A stretch of 64,000 nt of DNA. Source: Centipeda infelix ATCC 43532 (GTDB lineage: Bacteria > Bacillota > Negativicutes > Selenomonadales > Selenomonadaceae). The stretch spans positions 153,217 through 217,216 of the forward strand of contig NZ_JH376799.1 in assembly GCF_000234095.1 (NCBI RefSeq), given 5' to 3'. Each line of letters begins with the position of its first letter. Position 1 is the first letter of the stretch. Shown one piece after another: positions 17,876-30,479 of this stretch. Both the position numbers and the translations under genes were made by a program. The notes under the pieces are model-generated. The model searched no databases and was not told the DNA's origin. It saw only the letters and a program-made list of their open reading frames with translations.

Positions 17876-18865
17876 CTAGTCCTCATACCCGTGCGGATGG
17901 CTCTCATGCCACTTCCACGCCGTCCCGATCACCTGCTCCACATCCGTGAACTGCGGCTTCCACCCGAGCACGGTACGCGCTTTCTCGCTTGACGCAATGA
18001 GCTGTGCAGGATCGCCCGCACGGCGTGCGCCGATCTCCACCTTGATGGAGCGTCCCGTTGCCTTTTCCGCCGCCGCAATCATCTCCTTCACGGAGAACCC
18101 CTGCCCGTTGCCGAGGTTGAAGATGTCGCTTGCGCCGCCCTTTCTGAGGTATTCGAGCGCAAGCACATGTGCATCCGCGAGATCGACCACATGGATGTAG
18201 TCGCGCAGACACGTCCCGTCCGGTGTCGGATAGTCGTCGCCGAACACCGTGATATGGTCGCGCCTGCCCGTCGGTACTTGCAGGATAAGCGGAATCAGAT
18301 GCGTCTCCGTCTTGTGATCCTCGCCGATCGAGCCATCGGGCAATGCACCCGCCGCGTTGAAGTAGCGCAGGGAGACATAGCGCACGCCGTTTGCGCGGCT
18401 CACCCACTTCATCATCTTCTCCATCGTGAGCTTCGTCTCGCCGTAAGTATTCGTCGGACACGTCTCGTCATCCTCGTGGATCGGCACGCGCTTCGGCTCG
18501 CCGTAGGTCGCCGCCGTCGAGGAGAAGACAATCTTGTCCACGCCGTGCCGCACCATCGCCTCAAGGAGTACCTGCATTCCGTAGACGTTGTTGTTGAAGT
18601 AAAGCAGCGGCTTTTCCATGCTCTCGCCGACAAGCGAATTTGCCGCGAAGTGAATGACCGCCTCGATCTTATTCTCCGTGAAAATCTTATCGAGCACGGA
18701 GGCATCGCGAATATCGCCTTCGTAAAATTTCGCCGCAGGGTTCAGTGCGCCGCGATGCCCCGTCTGCAGATTATCGACAATGACGACCTGCTCGCCCTTT
18801 TCGACGAGCACGTGCACCGCATGGGAGCCGATGTAGCCCGCACCGCCGCAAACCAAGATAGCCAT
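17876..18865 (-). CDS. galE: UDP-glucose 4-epimerase
   Basis: Short-chain-type epimerase interconverting UDP-galactose and UDP-glucose; 329 residues. The NAD-binding start GGAGYIGSH and the active-site Tyr-x3-Lys ([13 protein letters not shown], near 145-157) are intact, and ...[15 protein letters not shown] is the usual Ser/Thr catalytic segment. The start has AAAGGAG 8 nt upstream. Lying between galK and galT, it completes the Leloir pathway. Its UDP-galactose could also supply the surface-glycan genes elsewhere in the window (inference). Confidence 0.96.
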   Translation of the reverse strand: MAILVCGGAGYIGSHAVHVLVEKGEQVVIVDNLQTGHRGALNPAAKFYEGDIRDASVLDKIFTENKIEAVIHFAANSLVGESMEKPLLYFNNNVYGMQVLLEAMVRHGVDKIVFSSTAATYGEPKRVPIHEDDETCPTNTYGETKLTMEKMMKWVSRANGVRYVSLRYFNAAGALPDGSIGEDHKTETHLIPLILQVPTGRRDHITVFGDDYPTPDGTCLRDYIHVVDLADAHVLALEYLRKGGASDIFNLGNGQGFSVKEMIAAAEKATGRSIKVEIGARRAGDPAQLIASSEKARTVLGWKPQFTDVEQVIGTAWKWHESHPHGYED

Positions 18866-18883
18866 GAGTATGCTCCTTTCACC

Positions 18884-20050
18884 TTACAGGCGGCGTGCGC
18901 CGTCCGCAATATTTGCCACGTAGAAGCTCGGTGCATAGCCGATCTTCGCCGTATACGCCTCTGCAACATTCTTCTCGAATGAGGGAATCGCCTCGTCGCG
19001 CACAATGCTGACCGTGCAGCCTGCAAAGCCGCCGCCCGTCATGCGTGAGCCGAGCACGCCCTCCTGCTGCCACGCAAGTTCTGCGAGCGTATCCAGCTCC
19101 GGTCCTGTCACCTCGTAGTCGTCGCGCAGGGAGACGTGGGAGTCGTTCATCAGCGCACCGAAACGCTTCACATCGTTTTTCTCAAGTGCCTCCACCGCTT
19201 CGAGCGTGCGGCGGTTCTCGTAGACCGCATGGCGTGCGCGTCTGCGCTCGACCTCATCCTCGATTACAGCGGCATTCTCATCGAACTCTGCGTTTGTCAG
19301 CTCGCCGAGTGACTTGATCGCCATCACCTTCTGCAGCGCCTTGAGTGCCGCCTCGCTCTGCATCCGACGCTCGTTGTACGCCGAGGTGACGAGGCTGTGC
19401 GCCTTGTTTGTATTCGTGATGACGATGCTGCAGCCCTTGAGGTCGAGCTTGCTGTAGCGGTACGCAAGCGTGTTGCAGTCGAGGAGGATCGCACAGTCCT
19501 TCTTTCCCATACCGACGGCAAACTGATCCATGATGCCGCAGTTCATGCCGACAAAGATATTTTCCGCCTTCTGCGCGAGCTTCACGAGTTCCACCATGTC
19601 GATGCCAAGCCCGAGTTCGTCGTTCAGGATAACCGCCATCAGCACCTCGATGGATGCAGAGGAGGAGAGACCCGCGCCGTTCGGCAGATTGCCGTAGAAC
19701 AGAATGTCAAAGCCGTGCGCCGCCGCGTGACCCGCATCCGCCATCATGCGCACAACGCCGATGGGGTAGTTCGCCCAACCGTAGGCATCCGTCTTCACCG
19801 CGCCGTGCATGGGGAACTCCACCACGCCCTGCTCCGGCAAATTCATCGAGTAGAGCCGCGACACGCCGTCCGTGCGCGGTGCAACGAGCGCATACGTACC
19901 GAGCGAGATCGCGCACGGGAAGACATGTCCGCCGTTGTAGTCCGTATGCTCGCCGATGAGATTCACACGCCCCGGTGAGAAATATGCGTGTGTGTCCGCC
20001 GCACCGAACTTCTCTCGAAACACTTCGTTCATCTCGTCCAATATCGCCAT
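18884..20050 (-). CDS. galK: galactokinase
   Basis: GHMP-family kinase making galactose-1-phosphate; about 388 residues. It shows the galactokinase signature GRVNLIGEHTDYNGG, the GHMP ATP loop LPNGAGLSSSASIEV and the C-terminal GGGFAGCTVSIV motif. The start at 20050 (MAILDEMNEVF) is preferred because GGAGG lies 9 nt before it; the upstream ATG at 20059 touches that GGAGG. It is first in galK-galE-galT-lacI-aga, with its promoter at 20130-20158 and an operator just after the transcription start. Confidence 0.96.
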   Translation of the reverse strand: MAILDEMNEVFREKFGAADTHAYFSPGRVNLIGEHTDYNGGHVFPCAISLGTYALVAPRTDGVSRLYSMNLPEQGVVEFPMHGAVKTDAYGWANYPIGVVRMMADAGHAAAHGFDILFYGNLPNGAGLSSSASIEVLMAVILNDELGLGIDMVELVKLAQKAENIFVGMNCGIMDQFAVGMGKKDCAILLDCNTLAYRYSKLDLKGCSIVITNTNKAHSLVTSAYNERRMQSEAALKALQKVMAIKSLGELTNAEFDENAAVIEDEVERRRARHAVYENRRTLEAVEALEKNDVKRFGALMNDSHVSLRDDYEVTGPELDTLAELAWQQEGVLGSRMTGGGFAGCTVSIVRDEAIPSFEKNVAEAYTAKIGYAPSFYVANIADGARRL

Positions 20051-20103
20051 CGTCTGCATCCTCCGTTCATCTTTGGGTAAGCATCAAAATGTAGCCAAGC
20101 GAA

Positions 20104-20117
20104 AGTAAACGTTTTCT
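20104..20117. promoter_or_regulatory. LacI/GalR-family operator at galK
   Basis: AGTAAACGTTTTCT, a CG-centred near-palindrome. It lies at about +6 to +19 relative to the start predicted from the galK promoter. It is identical to the site at 25666-25679, which lies at the same distance from its own promoter. Confidence 0.8.
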
Positions 20118-20129
20118 TTTCCGTTTTCC

Positions 20130-20158
20130 ATTCTATCTCTTTTTGCAAAAAAACGCAA
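20130..20158 (-). promoter_or_regulatory. promoter of the galK operon
   Basis: On the minus strand TTGCGT (20158-20153), a 17-nt spacer and TAGAAT (20135-20130). The -35 box lies inside one arm of the lacZ terminator, so the two signals share bases. Confidence 0.65.
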
Positions 20159-20185
20159 GAGCTTTTTGAAAACTCCTGCGTTTTT
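20149..20185 (-). terminator. terminator of lacZ
   Basis: AAAAACGCAAGAG (20149-20161) pairs with CTCCTGCGTTTTT (20173-20185) with one mismatch. On the minus strand it follows the lacZ stop by about 8 bp and ends in a T-run. Confidence 0.85.
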
Positions 20186-20193
20186 GTTTTTCC

Positions 20194-23528
<3,335 letters not shown>

Positions 23529-23538
23529 TTAACACAGA

Positions 23539-24960
23539 TTACTGATTCATTTCATCCCATTTTTCTTCCAGTTCCTCCACGATGCGCGCGTGCTCCGCCT
23601 CCGTCAGTGTCACCTTCGCACGATAGAGAATTGTACCGAGCAGGATGAACACAAACGGTGCTGCGAACATCACGAGCTTGAAGTTAAAGAGGTTCTCCGG
23701 CGTAATCGTCGCCGCCGTCGCACCGCTCGTCATACCGACCCAGATCGCGGTCAGACCGATCAGACCGCTTGTAATCGCACCCGCGAGCTTGTCCACCAGA
23801 GGACGCACACAGAGAACCAGTGCCTCATCGCGGTGTCCGAGCTTCAGCTGACCGTACTCCACCGTATCCGTGATCGTCATGAGCACGACGAGGAAGACCA
23901 GCGGCTGCGGCAGGGCAAAGAGACCTGCAGCAAAGAGCGTCATAACAACGCTTGTACCCGCCATCGCATAGAGCACGATGCCGACGAGCATCACGGCGAC
24001 CGAGCCGAAGAAGAGCCTGCGGCGGCTGAACTTCTCCGTCAGCGTCGGGAAGAGCGCGACGGCGAGCAGCCCGATGATGACGTTGATGACGCCGAGGAAC
24101 GAGAACTGCTTCGCGTCGCCGAGCACATAGATAAAGTAATAGAGGTTGAAATTATTGATGACATTCTGCCCAAGAACAAAAACAAGATACGCAATCGCCA
24201 CCCAGAGCAGCTGATCATTCTTGATGAGGATCGAGAACACGTCCTTGAACGAGGTCTCCGTCTTGTTCTCGCGCAGCGCAGAGTCCTCTTCCTTTGTCCC
24301 AAGGCCGAGGATAATCGCGCCGAGTGTTGCGATGCCGCCGCCGATGACCGCAAACGCAAACCACCCCGCAGAGTCGCCCGCGCCGCCGTTCTCGTTCAGC
24401 GAGAAATAGAGCACGACGGGCATGACGATCGCCGTGACCAGCTGACCGCCGAACACCGAGCCGATACGCGCGTAGGTCGCCGTCACCTCGCGCTCACGCG
24501 AGTCGAACGAGAGCGCCGGGATCATCGACCAGATGGCAACATCCTTTGCAGAGTAAAAAATATCCATAATGAGATAGAGCAGTGCGAAGAGGACGAGGTA
24601 GAGCATCGGATTCGATACCGTCAGCCCGCCCATATCCGTGAAGAGAATCGCCAGCGTGATCGCCGCGACGAACGCGCCCACGATGACCCACGGCTTGAAC
24701 TTGCCCCAACGCGTCTTCGTCTTGTCAATCGTATTGCCGATAAAGGGATCAAGAAAGAGTTCACCGATGCGCAGTACAAGAATGATCGTCGTTACAATTC
24801 CGATCATATAGGCATCGTGCTCGTGATTGTCGGAGTGGAACAGATTGCTCGTGACAAAGATCATGAAGTATGTACCGAGCATAGCATAGAACACATCATG
24901 TCCGAAGGTGCCGCAGGAATACGCGATGCGCGGCCAGAACTTGCTCTTTTTGTCCGACAT
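23539..24960 (-). CDS. GPH-family galactoside:cation symporter
   Basis: 473-residue membrane protein of the glycoside-pentoside-hexuronide family (MelB/LacS/XylP), with about 12 hydrophobic segments. The N-terminal motif region (SKFWPRIAYSCGTFGHDVFYAM) and the D-P-x-x-G-x-x-x-D-type loop (FLDPFIGNTIDKTKTRWGKFKPW) are characteristic. It lacks the C-terminal IIA domain of LacS. Since aga and lacZ have no signal peptides, it is the likely importer of melibiose/lactose-type sugars. It starts 12 nt after the cytidylate-kinase-like gene, under the LacI-type operators at 25666-25729. Confidence 0.93.
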   Translation of the reverse strand: MSDKKSKFWPRIAYSCGTFGHDVFYAMLGTYFMIFVTSNLFHSDNHEHDAYMIGIVTTIILVLRIGELFLDPFIGNTIDKTKTRWGKFKPWVIVGAFVAAITLAILFTDMGGLTVSNPMLYLVLFALLYLIMDIFYSAKDVAIWSMIPALSFDSREREVTATYARIGSVFGGQLVTAIVMPVVLYFSLNENGGAGDSAGWFAFAVIGGGIATLGAIILGLGTKEEDSALRENKTETSFKDVFSILIKNDQLLWVAIAYLVFVLGQNVINNFNLYYFIYVLGDAKQFSFLGVINVIIGLLAVALFPTLTEKFSRRRLFFGSVAVMLVGIVLYAMAGTSVVMTLFAAGLFALPQPLVFLVVLMTITDTVEYGQLKLGHRDEALVLCVRPLVDKLAGAITSGLIGLTAIWVGMTSGATAATITPENLFNFKLVMFAAPFVFILLGTILYRAKVTLTEAEHARIVEELEEKWDEMNQ

Positions 24961-24972
24961 GGGAAGCCCTCC

Positions 24973-25578
24973 TCAGCCTTTGACCGTGCGGATGTAGGCA
25001 ATGATGCCGTCCGCAATCTGCGCGAGCGGTGCGCGCCCCGCATTCACAACGAGATCATAGTGTGCACCGTCGCCCCACTTGCGCCCCGTATAGTAGTCAT
25101 AGTAGCGCGCGCGTTTCTCGTCCTCGCGATCCATCTCCTTGAGCGTCTTGCCCTCGTAGACCGTACGTCCGCGCTCCTCACGGTAGTCGTCGTCCGCACA
25201 GACGAAGATGGAAAACACATCGTCGCGCTTCCGGAGCGCATAGTCCGCGCAGCGCCCGAGGAAGATGCACGGACCGTCATCAGCAAGTTTCCGCACAACG
25301 TTCGACTCCGCCATGAACATCCCCTGACTGGACTCGCCCATCGCCATGCCGAACGAGTGGAACGGAATGAAGCGCGAGGACAGCGGCTTCACCGTGTTCT
25401 CAAGCTCGAGCAGCTCCTTCTCATGCAGATCGTTGATGCCAAGCTTTGCCGCCGCGAGATGGACGATCTGGCGATCGTAGAGATGAACGCCCAGCTTCTC
25501 AGCGAGAATGTTCGCGAGTTCCCGACCACCGCAGCCGTACCGACGGCTGATTGTGAGGATAAATTTCTTCTCCTCCAT
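24973..25578 (-). CDS. cytidylate-kinase-like family protein
   Basis: 201 residues, matching the cytidylate-kinase-like family (Pfam PF13189 by recall). The N-terminus ILTISRRYGCGGRELANILAEKLG is the modified P-loop of that family, followed by YDRQIVHLAAAKLGI and a later IFLGRCADYALR block. It probably phosphorylates a nucleotide or small molecule, but its substrate is unknown. It is the first gene of a galactoside-regulated operon and only 12 nt from the symporter gene. That context suggests a link to sugar uptake or UDP-sugar supply rather than housekeeping CMP kinase (inference). AAGGAGGGAG lies before the ATG. Confidence 0.85.
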   Translation of the reverse strand: MEEKKFILTISRRYGCGGRELANILAEKLGVHLYDRQIVHLAAAKLGINDLHEKELLELENTVKPLSSRFIPFHSFGMAMGESSQGMFMAESNVVRKLADDGPCIFLGRCADYALRKRDDVFSIFVCADDDYREERGRTVYEGKTLKEMDREDEKRARYYDYYTGRKWGDGAHYDLVVNAGRAPLAQIADGIIAYIRTVKG

Positions 25579-25665
25579 GTAACTCCCTCCTTCATCGTGG
25601 GAAACGGATGAGTGTCTCCCGTAACCAACTCTTAAAAACGGTACAACTGGAAAAGAATCTTGAAA

Positions 25666-25679
25666 AGTAAACGTTTTCT
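25666..25679. promoter_or_regulatory. LacI/GalR-family operator O2 of the symporter operon
   Basis: AGTAAACGTTTTCT, identical to the galK operator, at about +6 to +19 of the predicted start. Its centre is 50 bp from the second site at 25716-25729. Confidence 0.8.
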
Positions 25680-25691
25680 TTCTTGTGTTTT

Positions 25692-25720
25692 ATTATACGT
25701 CATCATTTTCCAAAAAGCAA
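25692..25720 (-). promoter_or_regulatory. promoter of the kinase-symporter operon
   Basis: On the minus strand TTGCTT (25720-25715), 17-nt spacer, TATAAT (25697-25692). The -35 box overlaps operator O1, and O2 lies just downstream of the predicted start, so repressors on both would bracket the promoter. Confidence 0.7.
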
Positions 25721-25729
25721 ACGTTTTCT
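25716..25729. promoter_or_regulatory. LacI/GalR-family operator O1 of the symporter operon
   Basis: AGCAAACGTTTTCT, one base different from the other two sites, overlapping the -35 box. The rest of the 319-bp gap 25579-25897 holds the promoter, the deoD terminator and a short MITE; I see nothing else in it. Confidence 0.8.
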
Positions 25730-25784
25730 TTCGAGTTTTCGATGATAATTTCATGAGTTTTTCAGTCAAAACAACTCAAAAAAA

Positions 25785-25818
25785 CTGCTGCACGAAGTCC
25801 AAAGACCTCGTACAGCAG
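25785..25818 (-). terminator. terminator of deoD
   Basis: CTGCTGCACGA (25785-25795) pairs with TCGTACAGCAG (25808-25818), one mismatch; on the minus strand a run of seven T follows. It is about 80 bp beyond the deoD stop because a 59-bp MITE lies between them. Confidence 0.85.
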
Positions 25819-25823
25819 CTTAG

Positions 25824-25882
25824 GGAAGCACTGATAAATTCAGCTACGCCAATCTGACGGACTTCATTTTATCAGCGATTCC
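25824..25882. mobile_element. MITE-like element, copy E (59 bp, internally deleted)
   Basis: Has both ends of the family (GGAAGCACTGATAAATTCAG ... ATTTTATCAGCGATTCC) but lacks about 100 bp of the interior. It is flanked by the exact 4-bp duplication TTAG (25820-25823 and 25883-25886). It sits between the deoD stop and the deoD terminator. Confidence 0.9.
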
Positions 25883-25897
25883 TTAGGTAATTTACAC

Positions 25898-26605
25898 TTA
25901 GCCAATCGCTGTCTCAAGCGCGATCTTGATCATGTCGCTGAACGTCGTCTGCCGCTCCTCTGCCGTGCACTTCTCGCCCGTGACGAGATGATCGCTGACG
26001 GTAAAGAGCGCGAGTGCCTGCCGCCCGTATTTCGCCGCGAGCGTATAGAGCGCTGCCGCCTCCATCTCGACCGCGAGCACACCGTACTGACGCAGCTTCG
26101 CATTGTCGATCTCCTCATCATAGAACCGGTCGACGGAGATGACATTGCCGACGCGCACGGGGAGGTTCAGCTTCTTTGCATTCTCTACCGCAGCGGAGAG
26201 CAGCTCGTAGTCCGCGAGCGGCGCATAGTTGATCGAGCCGCCGAAGATGCTCCGAATCATGCCCGAGTCCGTCGTTGCGCCCTGCGCGATGAACACGTCG
26301 CGCAGCTTTACCTTCTCGTGCATACCGCCGCAAGTGCCGACGCGGATGAGCTTCTGCACGCCGTAGTAGTCCATCAGCTCATTCACATAGATGGAGATGG
26401 ACGGCATGCCCATACCCGTGCCCTGCACGGAGACGGGAACCCCCTTGTATGAGCCCGTGTAGCCGAGGATATTGCGGATGGAGGTGTACTCCTTCGCCCC
26501 CTCAAGGAAATTCTCCGCAATAAACTTCGCGCGCAGGGGATCCCCCGGCAGCAAAATACGCTCGGCGATCTCGCCCTTTTCAGCGGCAATGTGCAGTGAA
26601 CTCAT
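25898..26605 (-). CDS. deoD: purine-nucleoside phosphorylase, DeoD type
   Basis: Phosphorolysis of purine (deoxy)ribonucleosides to base and (deoxy)ribose-1-phosphate in nucleoside salvage. The 235 residues match the hexameric, high-molecular-mass bacterial PNP. N-terminal [23 protein letters not shown] and [15 protein letters not shown] are hallmark blocks; the substrate loop [12 protein letters not shown] and the catalytic Asp in VSDHLVTGE are present. AGGAGAGAG precedes the ATG, and a TTGCGT-17-TATAAT promoter lies upstream. It is monocistronic. Confidence 0.97.
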   Translation of the reverse strand: MSSLHIAAEKGEIAERILLPGDPLRAKFIAENFLEGAKEYTSIRNILGYTGSYKGVPVSVQGTGMGMPSISIYVNELMDYYGVQKLIRVGTCGGMHEKVKLRDVFIAQGATTDSGMIRSIFGGSINYAPLADYELLSAAVENAKKLNLPVRVGNVISVDRFYDEEIDNAKLRQYGVLAVEMEAAALYTLAAKYGRQALALFTVSDHLVTGEKCTAEERQTTFSDMIKIALETAIG

Positions 26606-26640
26606 AGTCTCTCTCCTCTTTCCATTTGATCAATGATTCC

Positions 26641-26669
26641 ATTATATGTCTATGTGCGGAAGAACGCAA
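26641..26669 (-). promoter_or_regulatory. deoD promoter
   Basis: Minus strand: TTGCGT (26669-26664), 17-nt spacer, TATAAT (26646-26641). Confidence 0.65.
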
Positions 26670-26687
26670 TACAATCATTCACGCAAA

Positions 26688-26721
26688 AACCCTCGAGAGC
26701 TGTTACAAACTCTTGAGGGTT
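26688..26721 (-). terminator. terminator of htpX
   Basis: AACCCTCGAGAG (26688-26699) pairs with CTCTTGAGGGTT (26710-26721), one mismatch, with TTTTT following on the minus strand, about 20 bp after the htpX stop. Confidence 0.88.
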
Positions 26722-26742
26722 GTGTGTGCCATGTTTCGATAT

Positions 26743-27612
26743 TCAGCGGATGTTCATGCGCTGCGCTTGCTCGCGCAGACGTGCGATGCGCTCCTGCGTA
26801 TCGGGATGGGTCGAGAACAGGCTCTTGAACGAGATGTCCCGTCCCGTCAACGGGTTGATGATGCACATATGCGCCGTGGCGGGGGTCGCCTCGGGCAGCG
26901 GTGCGCCATGTACGGCATAGTATTCGATCTTCTCGAGTGCCGATGCGAGGTAGTTCGGGTTGCCGCAGATCTCTGCGCCTCCCTCGTCCGCGCTGTACTC
27001 ACGTGAGCGCGAGATCGCCATCTGGATGAGTGCCGCCGCAATCGGTGCGATGATCGCCGTTGCGATGAGCCCGATGATGCCGCCGCGGTCATCGTCGCTC
27101 GAACGTCCGCCGCCGAAGATCGCCGCCCACTGGGCAATGCTCGCGGCATAGGAGATGACGGTCGCCATCGTCGCCGCAATCGTCGAGATGAGGATGTCAC
27201 GGTGCTTGACATGCGCGAGCTCATGTCCGAGCACGCCCGAGATCTCGTTATAGTCGAGCGCACGCATCAGACCCGTCGTGACCGCAACCGCCGCGTTTGA
27301 CGGGTTACGTCCCGTCGCAAATGCATTCGGCGCATCCTCGTTGATGATGTAGACACGTGGCATCGGAAGCCCCGCGCGTCCCGCAAGCTTTTCCACGAGC
27401 CCGTAGAGCTCGGGCGCGCGCTGACGGTCAACCTCCTGCGCATTATACATGCTGAGCACCATGCGGTCGGAGAACCAGTATGAGAAAAAGTTCATGCCGA
27501 GCGCAATGATAAGCATGATGGTCATGCCTGTATGCCCTGCAAAAATGCCGCCAAGGGCAACCATGAGTGCCATCAGGAGGGCCATCAACATTGTTGTTTT
27601 AATTGAGTTCAT
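26743..27612 (-). CDS. htpX: membrane zinc metalloprotease HtpX (M48)
   Basis: Membrane-quality-control protease with its active site facing the cytoplasm; about 289 residues. Two N-terminal membrane segments ([13 protein letters not shown] and [17 protein letters not shown]) precede the zinc motif [13 protein letters not shown] (HExxH). A further hydrophobic pair follows, and a downstream Glu (SADEGG) supplies the third ligand. The start at 27612 (MNSIKTT) has AAGGAGG 9 nt upstream; the ATG at 27618 is too close to it. Monocistronic with its own terminator. Confidence 0.94.
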   Translation of the reverse strand: MNSIKTTMLMALLMALMVALGGIFAGHTGMTIMLIIALGMNFFSYWFSDRMVLSMYNAQEVDRQRAPELYGLVEKLAGRAGLPMPRVYIINEDAPNAFATGRNPSNAAVAVTTGLMRALDYNEISGVLGHELAHVKHRDILISTIAATMATVISYAASIAQWAAIFGGGRSSDDDRGGIIGLIATAIIAPIAAALIQMAISRSREYSADEGGAEICGNPNYLASALEKIEYYAVHGAPLPEATPATAHMCIINPLTGRDISFKSLFSTHPDTQERIARLREQAQRMNIR

Positions 27613-27698
27613 AGGCATTTGCCTCCTTAATTTCAATTGATACTTTGTCCTTTTGACTATATCATAGCGGACAATTATGGAAAAAGGATGAAATTCCC

Positions 27699-29294
27699 TC
27701 AGATCGTCTCAAAGTTGACAAACTTTGCGTCGAAGATGCCGTCGATCGCAAGCACACGTGCAAGCGTATCATCGGGGATGTCGTGGTCAATCGTGAGTGC
27801 CATGATGCTCATGCCCTCGCGCTTGGACTTGCCCACCTGCATGGACGAGATGTTGATGCCCGCCTCGCCCATGATGGAGCCGACCGTGCCGATGACACCG
27901 GGGCGGTTGATGTGCGGGCAGATGAGGAGACGTGCGTGCGGGTCGATGTCCACACGGAAGCCGTTGATCCGTACAATGCGCCCCTCCGTACCGAAGAGCG
28001 TGCCCTGCACCTCTGCCGTGCCCGCTTCTGCTGTCCCCGCCGCCGTCGTGACACGCACGGTGATGAGCGTCGAATAGTGTGAGGTTTCCTTTTCCTTGAT
28101 CTCCGTCACCTTGATGCCGCGCGACTTCGCAACACTCGGCGCGTTGACATAATTGATCTCGCTCTCAAGGATCGGATTGAGCATCCCCTTGAGGAGTGCC
28201 GTCGTAAGGAAACTCGTGTTGACCTCGGTAATCTCGCCATTGTAGACGACCTCCACATGGGAGATCGGCCCTTCAGCGAGGGAGCAAACGGTGCAGCCGA
28301 GCTGCTCCGCGAGTGTGATGTAGGGACGAATGACGCGCATGACCTCCTTCGATACAGGAGCCATGTTGACCGCCGCCGTCACGGGTTCGCCGCGCAGAGC
28401 CGCACGAATGCCCTCTGCCACGTCGACGGACACGCCGATCTGTGCCTCCACGGTGGATGCGCCGAGGTGCGGCGTGAGCACAACGCCCGGAACGCCGCGC
28501 AGCGGATGATCCTCCGCGAGCGGCTCGCTCTCGAACACGTCGATCGCCGCCCCCGCGACGATCCCATCCTTGACCGCCGCCGCTAAATCACTTTCGTTGA
28601 TAATGCCGCCGCGCGCACAGTTGACGAGACGCACGCCCTTCTTCATCTTACGCAGCTCCGGCATCGAGATCATACCGCGCGTCTCCTTCGTGAGCGGCAT
28701 ATGTACCGTGACAAAGTCCGCCGCCGCAAAGATATCGTCGAGCGTCCCTACAGTCACGCCAAGCGCCTTTGCACGTTCCTCATTGATGTACGGATCATAC
28801 GCAATGATGTTCATATCAAAGGCGAGTGCACGCTTTGCAACGCCGCTGCCGATGCGCCCCATGCCGATGATACCGAGCGTCTTGCCGCGCAGTTCCACGC
28901 CGACGAATGCCTTGCGATCCCACGCGCCCGCGTGCATCGTTGCATCCGCCGCAGGGATGTTGCGTGCGAGCGAGAGCATCATCGCCATCGTGTGCTCCGT
29001 CGCAGCAATCGTATTGCCGCCCGGCGAGTTGATGACAATGATCCCGCGCTCCGTCGCCGCCTTTACGTCAATGTTGTCCACGCCGACACCTGCGCGTCCG
29101 ATGATCTTGAGTTTATCGGCGCGCGCGAGCACATCCGCCGACACCTTCGACGCGGAGCGCACCATGAGCGCGTCGTAGTCACCGATGATCTCCACGAGTT
29201 CCTCATGCGCGATCTTATCGCGTACGTCGACCTCATAATCCGCCAGCAGCCCGATCCCCTCGGGCGAAATCCCATCCGCAGCCAAAATCTTCAT
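27699..29294 (-). CDS. serA: D-3-phosphoglycerate dehydrogenase, ACT-domain form
   Basis: First step of serine synthesis, 3-phosphoglycerate + NAD to 3-phosphohydroxypyruvate. The 531 residues fit the long form. It has the catalytic and Rossmann domains ([20 protein letters not shown]) with the Arg/Glu/His triad in VNCARGG, ESEPL and TPHLGAST. An intervening allosteric domain follows, then a C-terminal ACT domain ([19 protein letters not shown]) for serine feedback. A strong promoter lies upstream, and a short hairpin (TGCGG/CCGCA, about 29315-29331) overlaps the leader. It is divergent from the ABC importer. Confidence 0.96.
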   Translation of the reverse strand: MKILAADGISPEGIGLLADYEVDVRDKIAHEELVEIIGDYDALMVRSASKVSADVLARADKLKIIGRAGVGVDNIDVKAATERGIIVINSPGGNTIAATEHTMAMMLSLARNIPAADATMHAGAWDRKAFVGVELRGKTLGIIGMGRIGSGVAKRALAFDMNIIAYDPYINEERAKALGVTVGTLDDIFAAADFVTVHMPLTKETRGMISMPELRKMKKGVRLVNCARGGIINESDLAAAVKDGIVAGAAIDVFESEPLAEDHPLRGVPGVVLTPHLGASTVEAQIGVSVDVAEGIRAALRGEPVTAAVNMAPVSKEVMRVIRPYITLAEQLGCTVCSLAEGPISHVEVVYNGEITEVNTSFLTTALLKGMLNPILESEINYVNAPSVAKSRGIKVTEIKEKETSHYSTLITVRVTTAAGTAEAGTAEVQGTLFGTEGRIVRINGFRVDIDPHARLLICPHINRPGVIGTVGSIMGEAGINISSMQVGKSKREGMSIMALTIDHDIPDDTLARVLAIDGIFDAKFVNFETI

Positions 29295-29353
29295 CCGTAA
29301 GCCCTCCCATGCGGCACAGTACCGCAGTCAATTTGCATCGTGTAATACGGTTC

Positions 29354-29383
29354 ATTATAGACAAAATGGGCGATGTGTGTCAA
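29354..29383 (-). promoter_or_regulatory. serA promoter
   Basis: Minus strand: perfect TTGACA (29383-29378), 18-nt spacer, perfect TATAAT (29359-29354). Confidence 0.8.
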
Positions 29384-29436
29384 ATGCTTGAAAAATCACC
29401 GATAAATTCACATATATTCATATCTTTACGCTTCGG

Positions 29437-29466
29437 TTGACAATCTTCTTCCATAGGGGATATACT
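29437..29466 (+). promoter_or_regulatory. promoter of the peptide/nickel-type ABC operon
   Basis: TTGACA (29437-29442), 18-nt spacer, TATACT (29461-29466). An A/T-rich leader of about 70 nt follows, containing an ACAATTGT palindrome and no recognised operator. Confidence 0.7.
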
Positions 29467-29542
29467 AAAAATTATTGTCTGACAGATAACTAATAAAAAA
29501 ACAATTGTCCACTTCAAAAACCTACAATATAATGGAGCATCT

Positions 29543-30475
29543 ATGACGTACAAGACCATCCTCGGGCGGTGTCTGCAATTCATCCCCGTCTTTTTCGGCA
29601 TCACCCTGCTTTCCTTCGGACTCATCTACATCGCCCCCGGCGATCCCGTCGGCATTCGTCTCTCAGCGGGCGGCATTGCCGCCGATCCGCAGCTCGTGGA
29701 GCGGATGCGTGCGGAGATGGGGCTCGATCAGCCCTTTCTCGTGCAGTACGGACACTGGCTCATCCACTTCCTCCAAGGCGATATGGGCAAATCCTACATC
29801 ACCGATCTGCCTGTCGCTGCGACGTTTTGGAAGGCACTCCCCTACACGCTCCGTATGGCAGGTACGGCGATGGGGCTCACACTCCTCATCTCCCTGCCGC
29901 TCGGCATCGCCATCGCCGCGTGCTGCAACAGCCGCATGGACTATGTCGTTCGCTTTCTCACATTCGTCCTGAATGCAACGCCCGGCTTTATCATCGGGAT
30001 TGTCCTCATGTTTATCTTTTCCTATCGGCTCGGATGGATTCCGGTACTCGCGACGACAAAGCCGATCGGCATGGTATTGCCTGCGCTGACGCTTGCGCTC
30101 GTCATGTCCTCGCGCTACATCCGGCAGATTCGCGCGGCAGCACTCGACGAACTGGCAAAGGACTATGTCATCGGGCTTCGGGCGCGCGGCATCACGGAGC
30201 GCACGATCCTGTTCCGCAACGTCCTAAAGAACATCATGGTCATTGTCATCACACTCACGGGCATCTCTGTCGGTTCACTGCTCGGCGGCACGGTGATTAT
30301 CGAGACGATCTTTAACTGGCCGGGCATCGGCAGCCTCATCATGGGGGCAATCGGAAATCGCGACTATCCCGTCATACAGGCGGTTGTCGTCTGGATGGCA
30401 CTCGCGTTTTTCCTGGTAAATCTCCTTGCCGACCTCTCCTACCGCTATTTCAACCCCAAAATCAAGGATCTGTAA
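29543..30475 (+). CDS. ABC permease, DppB/NikB type
   Basis: First integral-membrane subunit of a peptide/nickel/opine-family importer; 310 residues with six hydrophobic segments. The N-terminus (LQFIPVFFGITLLSFGLIYIAPGDP) is the hallmark of the DppB/OppB/NikB branch. The EAA loop is at ALDELAKDYVIGLRARGITE, and FNWPGIGSLIMGAI is the conserved late motif. It is first in an operon with a second permease, a lipoprotein and a fused double ATPase. Sequence alone does not separate nickel, metallophore and peptide import. Confidence 0.92.
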   Translation: MTYKTILGRCLQFIPVFFGITLLSFGLIYIAPGDPVGIRLSAGGIAADPQLVERMRAEMGLDQPFLVQYGHWLIHFLQGDMGKSYITDLPVAATFWKALPYTLRMAGTAMGLTLLISLPLGIAIAACCNSRMDYVVRFLTFVLNATPGFIIGIVLMFIFSYRLGWIPVLATTKPIGMVLPALTLALVMSSRYIRQIRAAALDELAKDYVIGLRARGITERTILFRNVLKNIMVIVITLTGISVGSLLGGTVIIETIFNWPGIGSLIMGAIGNRDYPVIQAVVVWMALAFFLVNLLADLSYRYFNPKIKDL

Positions 30476-30479
30476 AACG

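Noticed and set aside
29393-29412. ATCACCGATAAATTCACAT as another MITE end
   Set aside because: It lacks the GGAAGC end and matches only about 12 bases of an A/T-rich motif.
29468-29495. Dyad ATTATTGTCTGACAGATAACTAAT-like region as a metal-regulator site
   Set aside because: Only the outer four bases and a short core pair; it does not match NikR or Fur geometry.
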